Shown: positions 14,010-21,447 of the stretch, in pieces | Layout: the number at the start of each line of letters is the position of its first letter | Numbering within the stretch: position 1 is the first letter of the stretch | The notes under the pieces: model-generated | Database searches by the model: none | Told to the model about the DNA's origin: nothing | The model's input: only the letters and a program-made list of their open reading frames with translations | NCBI GenBank assembly: GCA_018710795.1 | Contig: DVJH01000079.1 | Coordinates: 1 to 29,772, forward strand | DNA: 29,772 nt | Origin: Candidatus Galligastranaerophilus gallistercoris | GTDB taxonomy: Bacteria; Cyanobacteriota; Vampirovibrionia; Gastranaerophilales; Gastranaerophilaceae | Direction of reading: 5' to 3' | Position numbers and translations under genes: made by a program

Positions 14010-15372
14010 AATAAGAGAACTGGACAACAACTATTCTTCCTTCGGCGATACCGTTCATTATTCAAAAAACCCCAAAATCTTTTCCGAATGCCTCGGTTCT
14101 TTTATGTTTGATAAAAAACAAATTCCGTATTTAGACCTTCAAATGTGGTATGCAAGCTCAAATTTGGGCTACAGAAATAAAATCATAAATGACGCCGTCA
14201 TAGATTGTATCAATTCAATGCCCCAGATTGCTTCAAAATTTTTGTTTGACCATAAGGTCTTGTTAACCGAATTAATCGCAAAAGCAAATATGGAAAGATT
14301 TAAAGAAAAGGGCAGAGTTCATTTTAACGTAGGCGGAGCTCAGGCAATAGAAGATGCAATAAAACTTGTAAGAAACTACACAAATAAAAATCTTATGTTT
14401 GCATATATGGGAAGCTACCACGGAAGAACAACGGGCGCAAGCGCCGTTACGTCAAGCTTCAGATACAGAGAAAATTTCGGACACTTCTGCGACAGGGCAA
14501 ACTTTATTCCGTATCCCTACTGTTATCGCTGCCATTACAATAAAAATAAAGAAGACTGCAATTTATACTGCGTCAAAATGTTTGAAAAACTTTTTGAAAA
14601 CGAATATAAGGGTCTGTATAATCCGAAAACAAAAAATTGCGAATTTTCGGCATTCATAATAGAGCCGATACAAGGAACGGGCGGATACATCATTCCTCCG
14701 AAAAATTATTTTGCGGAATTAAAAAAAGTTCTTGATAAATACAATATCCTGTTTATTGCGGATGAAATTCAGATGGGAATGTATCGAACGGGGAAATTAT
14801 GGTCAATAGAACATTTTAACGTAATACCCGATATCATAACATTCGGCAAATCTTTAACAAACGGTCTTAACCCGCTGTCCGGGCTTTGGGCAAAAGAAAA
14901 ATTGATTAACCCCGATATATGGGGCCCGGGGCGTACACATTCGACATATTCTTCAAACCCGATAGGAATGCGTGCGGGATATGAAGTTATGAATATATTT
15001 AAAAACAATAAAGAACATCTTGAAGATGAAATTAAAAGAAAAGGCGAAAAATTTTTATCCGGCTTAAATTATTTAATGAAGCGGTTTAAAACAATAGGAA
15101 ACGTTGACGGACTCGGACTTGCATTAAGAATTGAGTGCACCGAAAACGACAGATTTACCCCGAATAAAAAACTGACCGATTTTTTAACGGAAGAAGGACT
15201 TAAGGGAAATCTTTCGTATAACGGCAAAAAATGCGGTCTTGTTTTAAACACGGGAGGATATTATAAAAACGTGTTAACCCTTGTCCCGTCAATTAATATA
15301 ACCGATTCCGAAATAGAAATGGCAATTGAACTTTTGGCAGAATTATTTAAAAGGGGAGAAAAAAATGGATAG
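13972..15372 (+). CDS. PLP-dependent class III aminotransferase
   Basis: This 466-residue enzyme has the class III layout. The early Y-L-D-L-Q-M-W-Y-A-S-S-N-L-G-Y is followed by F-N-V-G-G-A-Q-A-I-E-D-A-I-K-L-V (cofactor phosphate binding) and Y-H-G-R-T-T-G-A. Then come I-I-E-P-I-Q-G-T-G-G, I-A-D-E-I-Q-M-G-M-Y-R-T-G with D264 contacting the pyridine nitrogen, and F-G-K-S-L with K293 as the Schiff-base lysine. H-S-T-Y-S-S-N-P marks the active site of the second subunit. A four-cysteine cluster (C184, C187, C196, C200) follows the P-Y-P-Y segment; related GabT-like proteins carry a similar Cys-rich loop. ATG at 13972 has AAGGAG seven bases upstream. Family substrates include omega-amino acids, diamines and amino sugars or polyols; which applies here cannot be read from sequence. 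It overlaps both neighbours. Confidence 0.9.
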   Translation: MQTMMSKSLTEDEIRELDNNYSSFGDTVHYSKNPKIFSECLGSFMFDKKQIPYLDLQMWYASSNLGYRNKIINDAVIDCINSMPQIASKFLFDHKVLLTELIAKANMERFKEKGRVHFNVGGAQAIEDAIKLVRNYTNKNLMFAYMGSYHGRTTGASAVTSSFRYRENFGHFCDRANFIPYPYCYRCHYNKNKEDCNLYCVKMFEKLFENEYKGLYNPKTKNCEFSAFIIEPIQGTGGYIIPPKNYFAELKKVLDKYNILFIADEIQMGMYRTGKLWSIEHFNVIPDIITFGKSLTNGLNPLSGLWAKEKLINPDIWGPGRTHSTYSSNPIGMRAGYEVMNIFKNNKEHLEDEIKRKGEKFLSGLNYLMKRFKTIGNVDGLGLALRIECTENDRFTPNKKLTDFLTEEGLKGNLSYNGKKCGLVLNTGGYYKNVLTLVPSINITDSEIEMAIELLAELFKRGEKNG

Positions 15373-16219
15373 TCTTGATATCGAATTTATTCATCCCGAT
15401 TGCGCCAAAAGCGCCGTTCTTTTATTCCACGGGCTTACGGGTTCCCCTTTTGAATTGAAAAAATATGCAAAAATTTTATATGACCACGGTTTTGACGTAT
15501 ACTGCCCGACGCTCCCGGGGCATATGGGGCACAGAATTGATATATATAATGTCAAATTCGAAGATTGGATTAATTTTGCCTGCGAAAAATACAGATGCCT
15601 GAGGGGGTATTACACAAATTTTTATACCGGAGGTCTTTGTCTGGGGGCACTGTTAGGGTTATATTTGGGCGAAAATTATAAGTCGATTACGGGGCTTATA
15701 TGTCTTTGCGCCACATTATATCTTGACGGGACAAATATCCCGAAATACAATTTTCTTCTTCCTTTAGGGTTAAACACGATAATTAAACATTATTATACGT
15801 TTGCGGAAAAAGAACCTTACGGAATAAAAAACAAAATTACAAGAAAAAAAATCTCAAAACTTATGCACAAAAACACCGTTGCTCTTGATAATTATCCCCT
15901 GAGTGCAATCGGCGAACTTTTAAAAACATCGAAAGCCGTAAGAAAAAATATATCAAATATAACCAATCCGATTTTAATCGTTCATTCAATCGAAGATGAT
16001 TTCACCGGCATAAAAAGCGCCGATTTTATATACAACAACGTATCTTCAAAAACCAAAGAAAAAATAGTTTTAAATAACAGCTATCATCTTATTTTATATG
16101 ATAACGAAAAAGAATACGTCTATGCAAAAACGCTTGATTTTCTTTTCGGATTGGAAAATGAAAAAAATTTCAGTGCGGCTTTAACTTCAAGAAAAAATAA
16201 AGAGGTATTATTCAAATGA
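15365..16219 (+). CDS. Alpha/beta hydrolase (carboxylesterase / serine aminopeptidase-like) with Cys nucleophile
   Basis: From ATG at 15365 (AGGGGAG upstream) the product is 284 residues. The oxyanion-hole motif L-L-F-H-G-L-T-G-S-P follows the first strands, and P-T-L-P-G-H is present, as in Est30-type carboxylesterases and monoacylglycerol lipases. The nucleophile elbow, usually G-x-S-x-G, reads G-L-C-L-G with Cys at residue 92. An acidic residue (D211 or D212 in S-I-E-D-D) and H241 complete a Cys-Asp-His triad. Cys nucleophiles are known in dienelactone hydrolases, so the protein may still be active, but its chemistry may differ (thioester or lactone). A longer TTG start at 15326 adds 13 residues with no homology. 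It overlaps the aminotransferase by eight bases and the next gene by four (ATGA). Confidence 0.85.
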   Translation: MDSLDIEFIHPDCAKSAVLLFHGLTGSPFELKKYAKILYDHGFDVYCPTLPGHMGHRIDIYNVKFEDWINFACEKYRCLRGYYTNFYTGGLCLGALLGLYLGENYKSITGLICLCATLYLDGTNIPKYNFLLPLGLNTIIKHYYTFAEKEPYGIKNKITRKKISKLMHKNTVALDNYPLSAIGELLKTSKAVRKNISNITNPILIVHSIEDDFTGIKSADFIYNNVSSKTKEKIVLNNSYHLILYDNEKEYVYAKTLDFLFGLENEKNFSAALTSRKNKEVLFK

Positions 16220-16566
16220 AAATTTCGCTTTGTTTGTTTTTTATAATAAGTTTTATGTTTCTTTTGTCTTTTTTAATCGGCTGCATTTTTGTCTATAACA
16301 AAAACACCTCGATAAAATTAAAAAGTGCATATTCGGTTTTCCTTGCATTTTGTATGATGGTATATCTCATATCGGCGCTTGCGCTCGGATTAAATGCAAT
16401 TTATCTGAAAGAAATAAATTATATACCCTATTTTGTATTTGCGCTGTTCCCCTTTATAATCGGATATTTTTCAAGCTACAAAAAATTAAAGTTTTATACT
16501 TTTTTGCAAATATTGATTATTCTCTCAGGGTGCATTCAATCATTTATTACGTTGATTAACTATTGA
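16216..16566 (+). CDS. Small membrane protein with four predicted helices
   Basis: This 116-residue, strongly hydrophobic protein has segments at about 4-27, 38-65, 70-89 and 91-116, separated by short Lys/Asn loops. I do not recognise a family. The first helix is too long and unbroken for a typical signal peptide, so it is probably an integral inner-membrane protein. The ATG overlaps the hydrolase stop by four bases (ATGA), making it the last member of the eight-gene operon. Its stop overlaps the stop of the convergent protease gene by seven bases, and no hairpin terminator is visible. In this setting it may act in the membrane part of synthesis or export of the operon's product, which is inference from position only. 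Confidence 0.75.
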   Translation: MKISLCLFFIISFMFLLSFLIGCIFVYNKNTSIKLKSAYSVFLAFCMMVYLISALALGLNAIYLKEINYIPYFVFALFPFIIGYFSSYKKLKFYTFLQILIILSGCIQSFITLINY

Positions 16567-17249
16567 GAACGCTTTTTATTTACAAGCGCAATAAAATCTT
16601 TTGCATAATTTGAAGGCACGGCAAACCCGATTCCGATATTTGATCTGTTGTTATCGGGGTTATAAATCGATTGGTTAATTCCTATGACTTCGCCGTCAAG
16701 GTTAATTAACGGTCCGCCCGAGCACCCGGGGTTAATGGCGGCATCGGTTTGAATTTTTTTTCTTTGATAATCGATTCTTGAAATTATCCCCGTGGTTAAA
16801 GTTCCTCTGAAACCAAAAGGATTTCCTATTGCAAGAACCCTCTGCCCGACTTTTATATTTTCTGAGTTTCCGAATTTTACCGTGGATAAAGGTTCTTTAT
16901 TATCAATTTTTACAAGCGCCAAATCATTTTTATCTCTTAAAATGGCAATTACCCTTCCTTTATAATTTTTCCCCGATTGTGTCGTTACTTCAATATTTCT
17001 TGCCTTGTTTACCACATGAAGGCTTGTTAATATAACCCCGTCAGGGCTTATAACGCACCCGGTACCCGATGAAATTCCCTGCTCAAGGTCAGCTTCAATC
17101 GAAACAATGCTTGGAGAAATTTTTTCGTAAACGATTGTATAAGTATTGTCGTTTTCAAACCCGTAAGCTTCAATAAAGGGGTTTTGTGAAAAAAATGTTA
17201 CAAAAAGTATAAAAACAGGCAATAATAAAGGAATTTTTGTTTTTATCAT
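16560..17249 (-). CDS. HtrA/DegP-like trypsin-family serine protease without PDZ domain
   Basis: This 229-residue protein starts with a hydrophobic export signal or anchor (about 7-20). The protease domain follows with the full catalytic triad: H78 in L-T-S-L-H-V-V, D109 in D-K-N-D-L-A-L-V, and S177 in N-P-G-C-S-G-G-P-L. The domain also has I-G-N-P-F-G and G-I-G-F-A-V-P. In typical HtrA the serine motif reads G-N-S-G-G-P-L and the His motif T-N-x-H-V; here both are slightly changed, with a Cys before the Ser. It ends right after the protease domain and has no PDZ domain, so it is about half the length of DegP/DegQ and may work as a simple periplasmic protease. GGAG lies 11 bases before the ATG. 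It is divergent from ycf23 and may share the CRP-like site with it. Confidence 0.9.
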   Translation of the reverse strand: MIKTKIPLLLPVFILFVTFFSQNPFIEAYGFENDNTYTIVYEKISPSIVSIEADLEQGISSGTGCVISPDGVILTSLHVVNKARNIEVTTQSGKNYKGRVIAILRDKNDLALVKIDNKEPLSTVKFGNSENIKVGQRVLAIGNPFGFRGTLTTGIISRIDYQRKKIQTDAAINPGCSGGPLINLDGEVIGINQSIYNPDNNRSNIGIGFAVPSNYAKDFIALVNKKRSQ

Positions 17250-17310
17250 GTTGTGTGAAGCTCCTAGTTACGGACAAAGGGAATTAAATCATCAAGCATT
17301 ACGGATTTCA

Positions 17311-17346
17311 TTGCTCCCATAGGTTATATGTGATATAATTCACATA
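17311..17346 (+). promoter_or_regulatory. ycf23 promoter with extended -10 inside a CRP-type palindrome
   Basis: TTGCTC (17311-17316) is separated by 17 bases from TATAAT (17334-17339), which is preceded by TGA to form an extended -10. The -10 is flanked by perfect 7-base inverted arms, TATGTGA (17327-17333) and TCACATA (17340-17346). This gives TGTGA-N6-TCACA, the exact CRP/cAMP-receptor half-site spacing. A protein bound here would cover the -10 and should repress. Confidence 0.75.
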
Positions 17347-17367
17347 GCTTTTATGAAAGGAAGAAAA

Positions 17368-18153
17368 ATGAGAAGTTTAGAAGTTTTTAAAAGACATTTA
17401 AGAGAAAAAAGAGCGGTTAAAATTATTTCAGGTATCAACAACTATGATTTGACATCCGTCGCAAGCGTTTGCCGCGCGGCTCAAATCGGCTTGGCAAGTG
17501 CAGTTGACGTTGCCTGCAGCGAAGAAGTAATTAAAACGGCAAAAGAAAATACAAAATTGCCCGTATTTGTTTCTTCAACACAACCTTTTAACCTTAAAAA
17601 AGCTGTTAAGTGGGGAGCAGATGCTCTTGAAGTCGGCAATTTTGATGCATTATACGAACAGGGCGTAAATTTCGGCGCCGATGAAATCTATGACATTGCG
17701 CTTGAAACAATGAGCCTGACCGAAAAAGATAATATTTTCACCTGTGTTACAATCCCCGGGTGCATTTCAATCGAAGAACAGATTAAATTGGCTAAAAAAC
17801 TTGAATTATTGGGCGTTGACCTCATTCAAACGGAAGGCGTTAAACCGATGAAAGCTTCAAAAGATTCATCCGCCAAAGATTTAATCACCGTTGCTCAGGC
17901 CACCATTGCAAATACAATGGAATTAGCCAAACATGTTTCAACCCCGATTATGACGGCTTCCGGAATTACGCCTCAAACAGCGCCTCTGGCATTTGCGGCA
18001 GGTGCTTCGGCAGTCGGCGTAGGCTCTGCGGTTAATAAATTAAGAACCCAGATTGCAATGGCTCAAACGGTAAGAGAACTTGTAGGAACAATCGCTTACA
18101 AAGACGTTATCAAAAAAGAAGCAAAAAGCGAAATTTATACATATTCAATGTAA
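17368..18153 (+). CDS. ycf23: Ycf23 / DUF561 family protein (TIM-barrel-like)
   Basis: This protein is 261 residues from ATG 17368, which has AAAGGAAG (17356-17363) upstream; the ATG at 17353 overlaps that site and is rejected. The motifs match Ycf23, a protein of cyanobacteria and plastids: V-K-I-I-S-G-I-N-N-Y-D, V-D-V-A-C, L-P-V-F-V-S-S, G-A-D-A-L-E-V-G-N-F-D-A-L-Y, V-T-I-P-G, L-I-Q-T-E-G, and later G-A-S-A-V-G-V-G-S-A-V-N-K-L. The repeated beta-strand/Gly motifs fit a phosphate-binding TIM barrel. No biochemical role is established for the family. It is a marker of cyanobacterial relationship. It is monocistronic, with a CRP-like site on its promoter and a strong terminator just after the stop. 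Confidence 0.92.
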   Translation: MRSLEVFKRHLREKRAVKIISGINNYDLTSVASVCRAAQIGLASAVDVACSEEVIKTAKENTKLPVFVSSTQPFNLKKAVKWGADALEVGNFDALYEQGVNFGADEIYDIALETMSLTEKDNIFTCVTIPGCISIEEQIKLAKKLELLGVDLIQTEGVKPMKASKDSSAKDLITVAQATIANTMELAKHVSTPIMTASGITPQTAPLAFAAGASAVGVGSAVNKLRTQIAMAQTVRELVGTIAYKDVIKKEAKSEIYTYSM

Positions 18154-18168
18154 TAAATATAAAATGTT

Positions 18169-18202
18169 AAAGACCGCATAAAATTTATGCGGTCTTTTTT
18201 AA
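18169..18202 (+). terminator. Intrinsic terminator of ycf23
   Basis: A 14-base perfect stem (core AAAGACCGCATAAA, 18169-18182; partner 18184-18197) with a one-base nominal centre is followed by a T-run, 15 bases after the ycf23 stop. Confidence 0.92.
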
Positions 18203-18208
18203 TTGTTT

Positions 18209-18241
18209 TTTTTAAAAAAGGGGCTTAATTTAAGCCCCTTT
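18209..18241 (-). terminator. Intrinsic terminator of the dnaG-rpoD operon
   Basis: A 12-base perfect stem (AAAGGGGCTTAA at 18217-18228, partner 18230-18241) begins three bases beyond the rpoD stop. On the minus strand it is followed by a run of T (plus A-run 18214-18219). It is tail to tail with the ycf23 terminator. Confidence 0.9.
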
Positions 18242-18244
18242 AAT

Positions 18245-19312
18245 TTATACTTCAATATATTCTTTTAATCGTTTTGATCTGTTGGGGTGTCTTAATTTTC
18301 TTAAGGCTTTTGCCTCAATTTGTCTGATACGTTCTCTTGTAACGCCGAATAGCTGCCCCACTTCTTCAAGCGTTCTTTGTCTGCCGTCATCCATACCGAA
18401 TCTTAAACGGAGAACATCTCTTTCTCTCGGGGATAAGCTGGATAAAACTTCCGCCAAATCTTCTCTTAAAAGTTCATGGGCAACGGTTTTAACGGGAGCA
18501 TCCGCATCTTTGTCTTCAATAAAATCGCCCAGTCTTGAATCTTCTTCTTTACCGATAGGAGTTTCAAGGCTTAAGGGTTCCTGAGCAACTTTAATGATTT
18601 CTCTTAATTTATTGATTGAAATACCCATTTCTGCCGACAACTCTTCTTCGGTCGGTTTTCTTGCCAGCTCCTGAGCAAGTTTTCTTGTAACTTTTTTAAG
18701 TTTATTAATTGTTTCAACCATATGAACGGGGATTCTGATTGTTCTTGCCTGATCTGCAATTGCCCTTGTAATTGCCTGTCTTATCCACCAGGTTGCATAC
18801 GTTGAAAATTTATAACCTCTTTCATGGTCAAATTTTTCTGCAGCTCTTATAAGTCCCAAATTCCCTTCCTGAATTAAATCCAAAAAGAGCATGCCTCTTC
18901 CTACGTATTTTTTTGCAATTGAAACAACAAGCCTTAAATTTGCCTGAACGAGTTTTCTTTTTGCAACGGCACCCTGATTTCCGCCCGCAACGATTTTTCT
19001 TGCAAGGTCAATTTCTTCATCGGCGGTTAAGAGTTTAATTCTGCCTATTTCTCTTAAATACATCCTGACGGGATCATCAATTGATATCCCTTTGGGCGCT
19101 TGAAGATCGTCTTCCTGTTCTTCGTCTTCTTCCGTTTTGTCATACAAAGATGATGAAATGGGCGAATCTATTCCTATAACGCCATGACTTCTTATGATAT
19201 TTGAAATATTGTCCGTTTCAAGCGCATTAGATTCAAAAAACGTATCATCAAGTGCATCCGTCGCTTTATCAATTACCCCTATTGAGGAGTCTTGGTTTCT
19301 TTTTCTTGTCAT
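18245..19312 (-). CDS. rpoD: Primary sigma factor (RpoD/SigA)
   Basis: This 355-residue sigma-70 has region 1.2 (D-D-P-V-R-M-Y-L-R-E-I-G near 78-90) and region 2 with L-D-L-I-Q-E-G-N-L-G-L-I-R-A-A-E-K-F-D and F-S-T-Y-A-T-W-W-I-R-Q-A-I-T-R-A for -10 melting. Region 3 follows (I-P-V-H-M-V-E-T-I-N-K-L), then region 4 with the helix-turn-helix L-E-E-V-G-Q-L-F-G-V-T-R-E-R-I-R-Q-I-E for -35 contact, ending K-L-R-H-P. The N-terminus is short and Asp/Ser/Thr rich, without region 1.1 or the large non-conserved insert of proteobacterial RpoD, as in cyanobacterial SigA. It starts 20 bases after the dnaG stop with GGAG in the gap, the classic dnaG-rpoD operon. An intrinsic terminator follows. Confidence 0.97.
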   Translation of the reverse strand: MTRKRNQDSSIGVIDKATDALDDTFFESNALETDNISNIIRSHGVIGIDSPISSSLYDKTEEDEEQEDDLQAPKGISIDDPVRMYLREIGRIKLLTADEEIDLARKIVAGGNQGAVAKRKLVQANLRLVVSIAKKYVGRGMLFLDLIQEGNLGLIRAAEKFDHERGYKFSTYATWWIRQAITRAIADQARTIRIPVHMVETINKLKKVTRKLAQELARKPTEEELSAEMGISINKLREIIKVAQEPLSLETPIGKEEDSRLGDFIEDKDADAPVKTVAHELLREDLAEVLSSLSPRERDVLRLRFGMDDGRQRTLEEVGQLFGVTRERIRQIEAKALRKLRHPNRSKRLKEYIEV

Positions 19313-19332
19313 TTACAAAAATTTCTCCATTC

Positions 19333-21213
19333 TTAATATTGTTTAACCTGTTCAATAATTTCTCTCGAAACTTTAATTTTTTCCTCTTCGGATATATCAG
19401 GCTGATTATACTTATTTTTAAGTTCTTCGATTTTTATTTTTTTGTTCAAATCTTTCAGTCTTTTAAAAATCTCAACTAATGAACAGGTGAAATCTTCGGA
19501 AGTTATATTTTCAAATTCCGACGAAGCAAACACCATATCGGATAATCGCTTCTGGATTTCGTTGTCATTATAAAACTTCAAAAAAAGTTTTTTTGCCACA
19601 TCCGAAAAATTATGTTCACAGGATAGAATTTCCCTCAGTTCGCTTAATATAAGAGAATTTGTCTCCGTGCCGCAAACATAGTCTTTCGTTAATTCCAAAA
19701 AAGAGGAAACTTTGTCATGCTCTGAAGCCTGAAGCCCGAGCTCAATAAGACGGGATTCGATTGATTCGCATCTCAGTTTTAAATCTTCTTTTTGTTTATT
19801 TCTTCTGACAAAGGGAATAACATTTGTCGAAACAAAAGAAGTATCAGCATTTTGCAGGTATGAAACCTGTTTTTTCAATATCATCTCATCTACATCGATT
19901 TTATACGCCGTCGCTCTAATATAATCGGATAAAATAACGGGATTTTTAATTTCTTTCAAAATATCGGTTATTTGCTGTACCAAAATGCTTTTTTCCTGAG
20001 GCGTCGTATTTTTTGAATACTGCTTTGTAAGCTGTTCAAGTTCATAATCAAGAAGCAGGGGCGAATGTTTTATCTGTTCTTTATACTTATCCGCTCCGAA
20101 TTCACGTATAAATTCATCCGGATCTTTACCCCCGAATTGTTCCACAACTCTTATCTCGCATACGTTTTGTTCATCCATATTGGCATAAGAAACATCACAC
20201 TGCTTAATATCCCCGAGTCCCTTAAAAATTTCTTTTATTACTTCCGCACCCGATTTTGTCGCCTTTCTTCCCGCACCGTCGGCATCAAATGCAAGATATA
20301 TTTTCCTTGACATCGTATATCTTGATAAAAGCTTGATATGCTGCGGGGTCAAAGCCGTTCCGCATGATGCCACGACATTTTTTACACCTGCATTTTGAGC
20401 CGATATTACATCAAAATACCCTTCCATAATGATAACGGAATCTTCTTCTCTTATGGCTTCTTTTGCGCTGTTTAAGCCGAATAAAACCGAGCTTTTATTA
20501 TAAATAACGCTCTCCGGGGAATTTAAATATTTGGGGTTTTGTCCGTCGATTATTGCTCTTGCGCCGAAAGCAACAGGCTTTGAATTAACGTCAAATATCG
20601 GAATCATGATTCTGTTTTTAAATCTGTCTATATATTCTCCGTTTTTTTCGTATAATAGCCCTGCCTTATACATTTCATCGTTTGTATATCCCAATTGTTT
20701 CAAATGATTTTTAAGCGCAAAATTTGAATTTAATGAAAGCCCGAGGAAAAATTTTCCCGCCGCAACTTCATTTACCCCTCTTTTATTCAGATATTCAAGC
20801 GCTTTTTCATTATCAAGAAGGTTATTATGATAAAATTTCATAGCCTCATATACGGCTTCTTTTAATCTTGAAGTTTCTTCTTTTGAATCTTTATTGTTTT
20901 TGCCGTATCCGTCGGGAATTTCAATTCCGAGGTTTTGCGCCTGTTCTTTAATAACATCGACAAAGGACTGGTTATTTATCTTCATTAAAAAAGAAATAAC
21001 ATCTCCGCCTTCGTTGCATCCGAAACATTTAAAAATTTGCCTTGAAGGAGTAACCGTAAAAGAAGGGGTTTTTTCATTATGAAAAGGGCACAAACCCATA
21101 AAATTCCTTCCGCTTTTTTTGAGCACGACATATTTTGATATGACATCAACTATATCCAAACGGTTTTTTATTTCTTCAACTACTCCGGTATAATTGCTTT
21201 CGGTTGTACTCAA
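19333..21213 (-). CDS. dnaG: DNA primase DnaG
   Basis: This 626-residue primase makes RNA primers at the replication fork. The zinc-binding CHC2 domain is intact (C42, H45, C63, C66 in C-P-F-H...C-F-G-C). The Toprim core follows, with V-I-I-M-E-G-Y-F-D-V (metal-binding Glu) and A-F-D-A-D-G-A-G, and the N-terminal primase core has V-A-F-G-A-R and P-K-Y-L-N-S. The last 180 residues are a diverged helical region expected to bind the DnaB helicase. The start codon is TTG at 21211-21213, with AAGGA five bases upstream, and puts the CHC2 motif at its usual distance. It is the first gene of the operon with rpoD. Its upstream region contains an inverted repeat (21236-21267). Confidence 0.97.
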   Translation of the reverse strand: MSTTESNYTGVVEEIKNRLDIVDVISKYVVLKKSGRNFMGLCPFHNEKTPSFTVTPSRQIFKCFGCNEGGDVISFLMKINNQSFVDVIKEQAQNLGIEIPDGYGKNNKDSKEETSRLKEAVYEAMKFYHNNLLDNEKALEYLNKRGVNEVAAGKFFLGLSLNSNFALKNHLKQLGYTNDEMYKAGLLYEKNGEYIDRFKNRIMIPIFDVNSKPVAFGARAIIDGQNPKYLNSPESVIYNKSSVLFGLNSAKEAIREEDSVIIMEGYFDVISAQNAGVKNVVASCGTALTPQHIKLLSRYTMSRKIYLAFDADGAGRKATKSGAEVIKEIFKGLGDIKQCDVSYANMDEQNVCEIRVVEQFGGKDPDEFIREFGADKYKEQIKHSPLLLDYELEQLTKQYSKNTTPQEKSILVQQITDILKEIKNPVILSDYIRATAYKIDVDEMILKKQVSYLQNADTSFVSTNVIPFVRRNKQKEDLKLRCESIESRLIELGLQASEHDKVSSFLELTKDYVCGTETNSLILSELREILSCEHNFSDVAKKLFLKFYNDNEIQKRLSDMVFASSEFENITSEDFTCSLVEIFKRLKDLNKKIKIEELKNKYNQPDISEEEKIKVSREIIEQVKQY

Positions 21214-21447
21214 AACTTTCCTTACCTCAAATTTAATAAGGGTACTAATTCAAAAACATGCCCTTATAAGTTTTAACACCAATAAAACGGTTTTTGTATA
21301 TTTTTAACAAAAAAACCTTTGAATTTTTACAAAATTTAACCGAAGAAAAATGTTTTTTTAAGAATTTTAAAGAAATTCAGTTGAAAGATAGATTTTGTGG
21401 CGCATTTATTGTATCTTAATAATATAAAATTTACTTTCGGGCTTAGG
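21214..21447. other. Divergent intergenic region between dnaG and the HEAT-repeat gene
   Basis: About 230 bases of very AT-rich DNA with no gene. It contains 7-base inverted arms ATAAGGG and CCCTTAT (21236-21242 and 21261-21267), which would fold into a hairpin in the dnaG leader. On the plus strand AATAATATAAAAT near 21418-21430 is -10-like. I see no clear -35 on either strand. Confidence 0.45.

Noticed and set aside
17353..17367. ATG at 17353 as the ycf23 start
   Set aside because: The AAAGGAAG ribosome site lies within those codons, at the right distance for the ATG at 17368.
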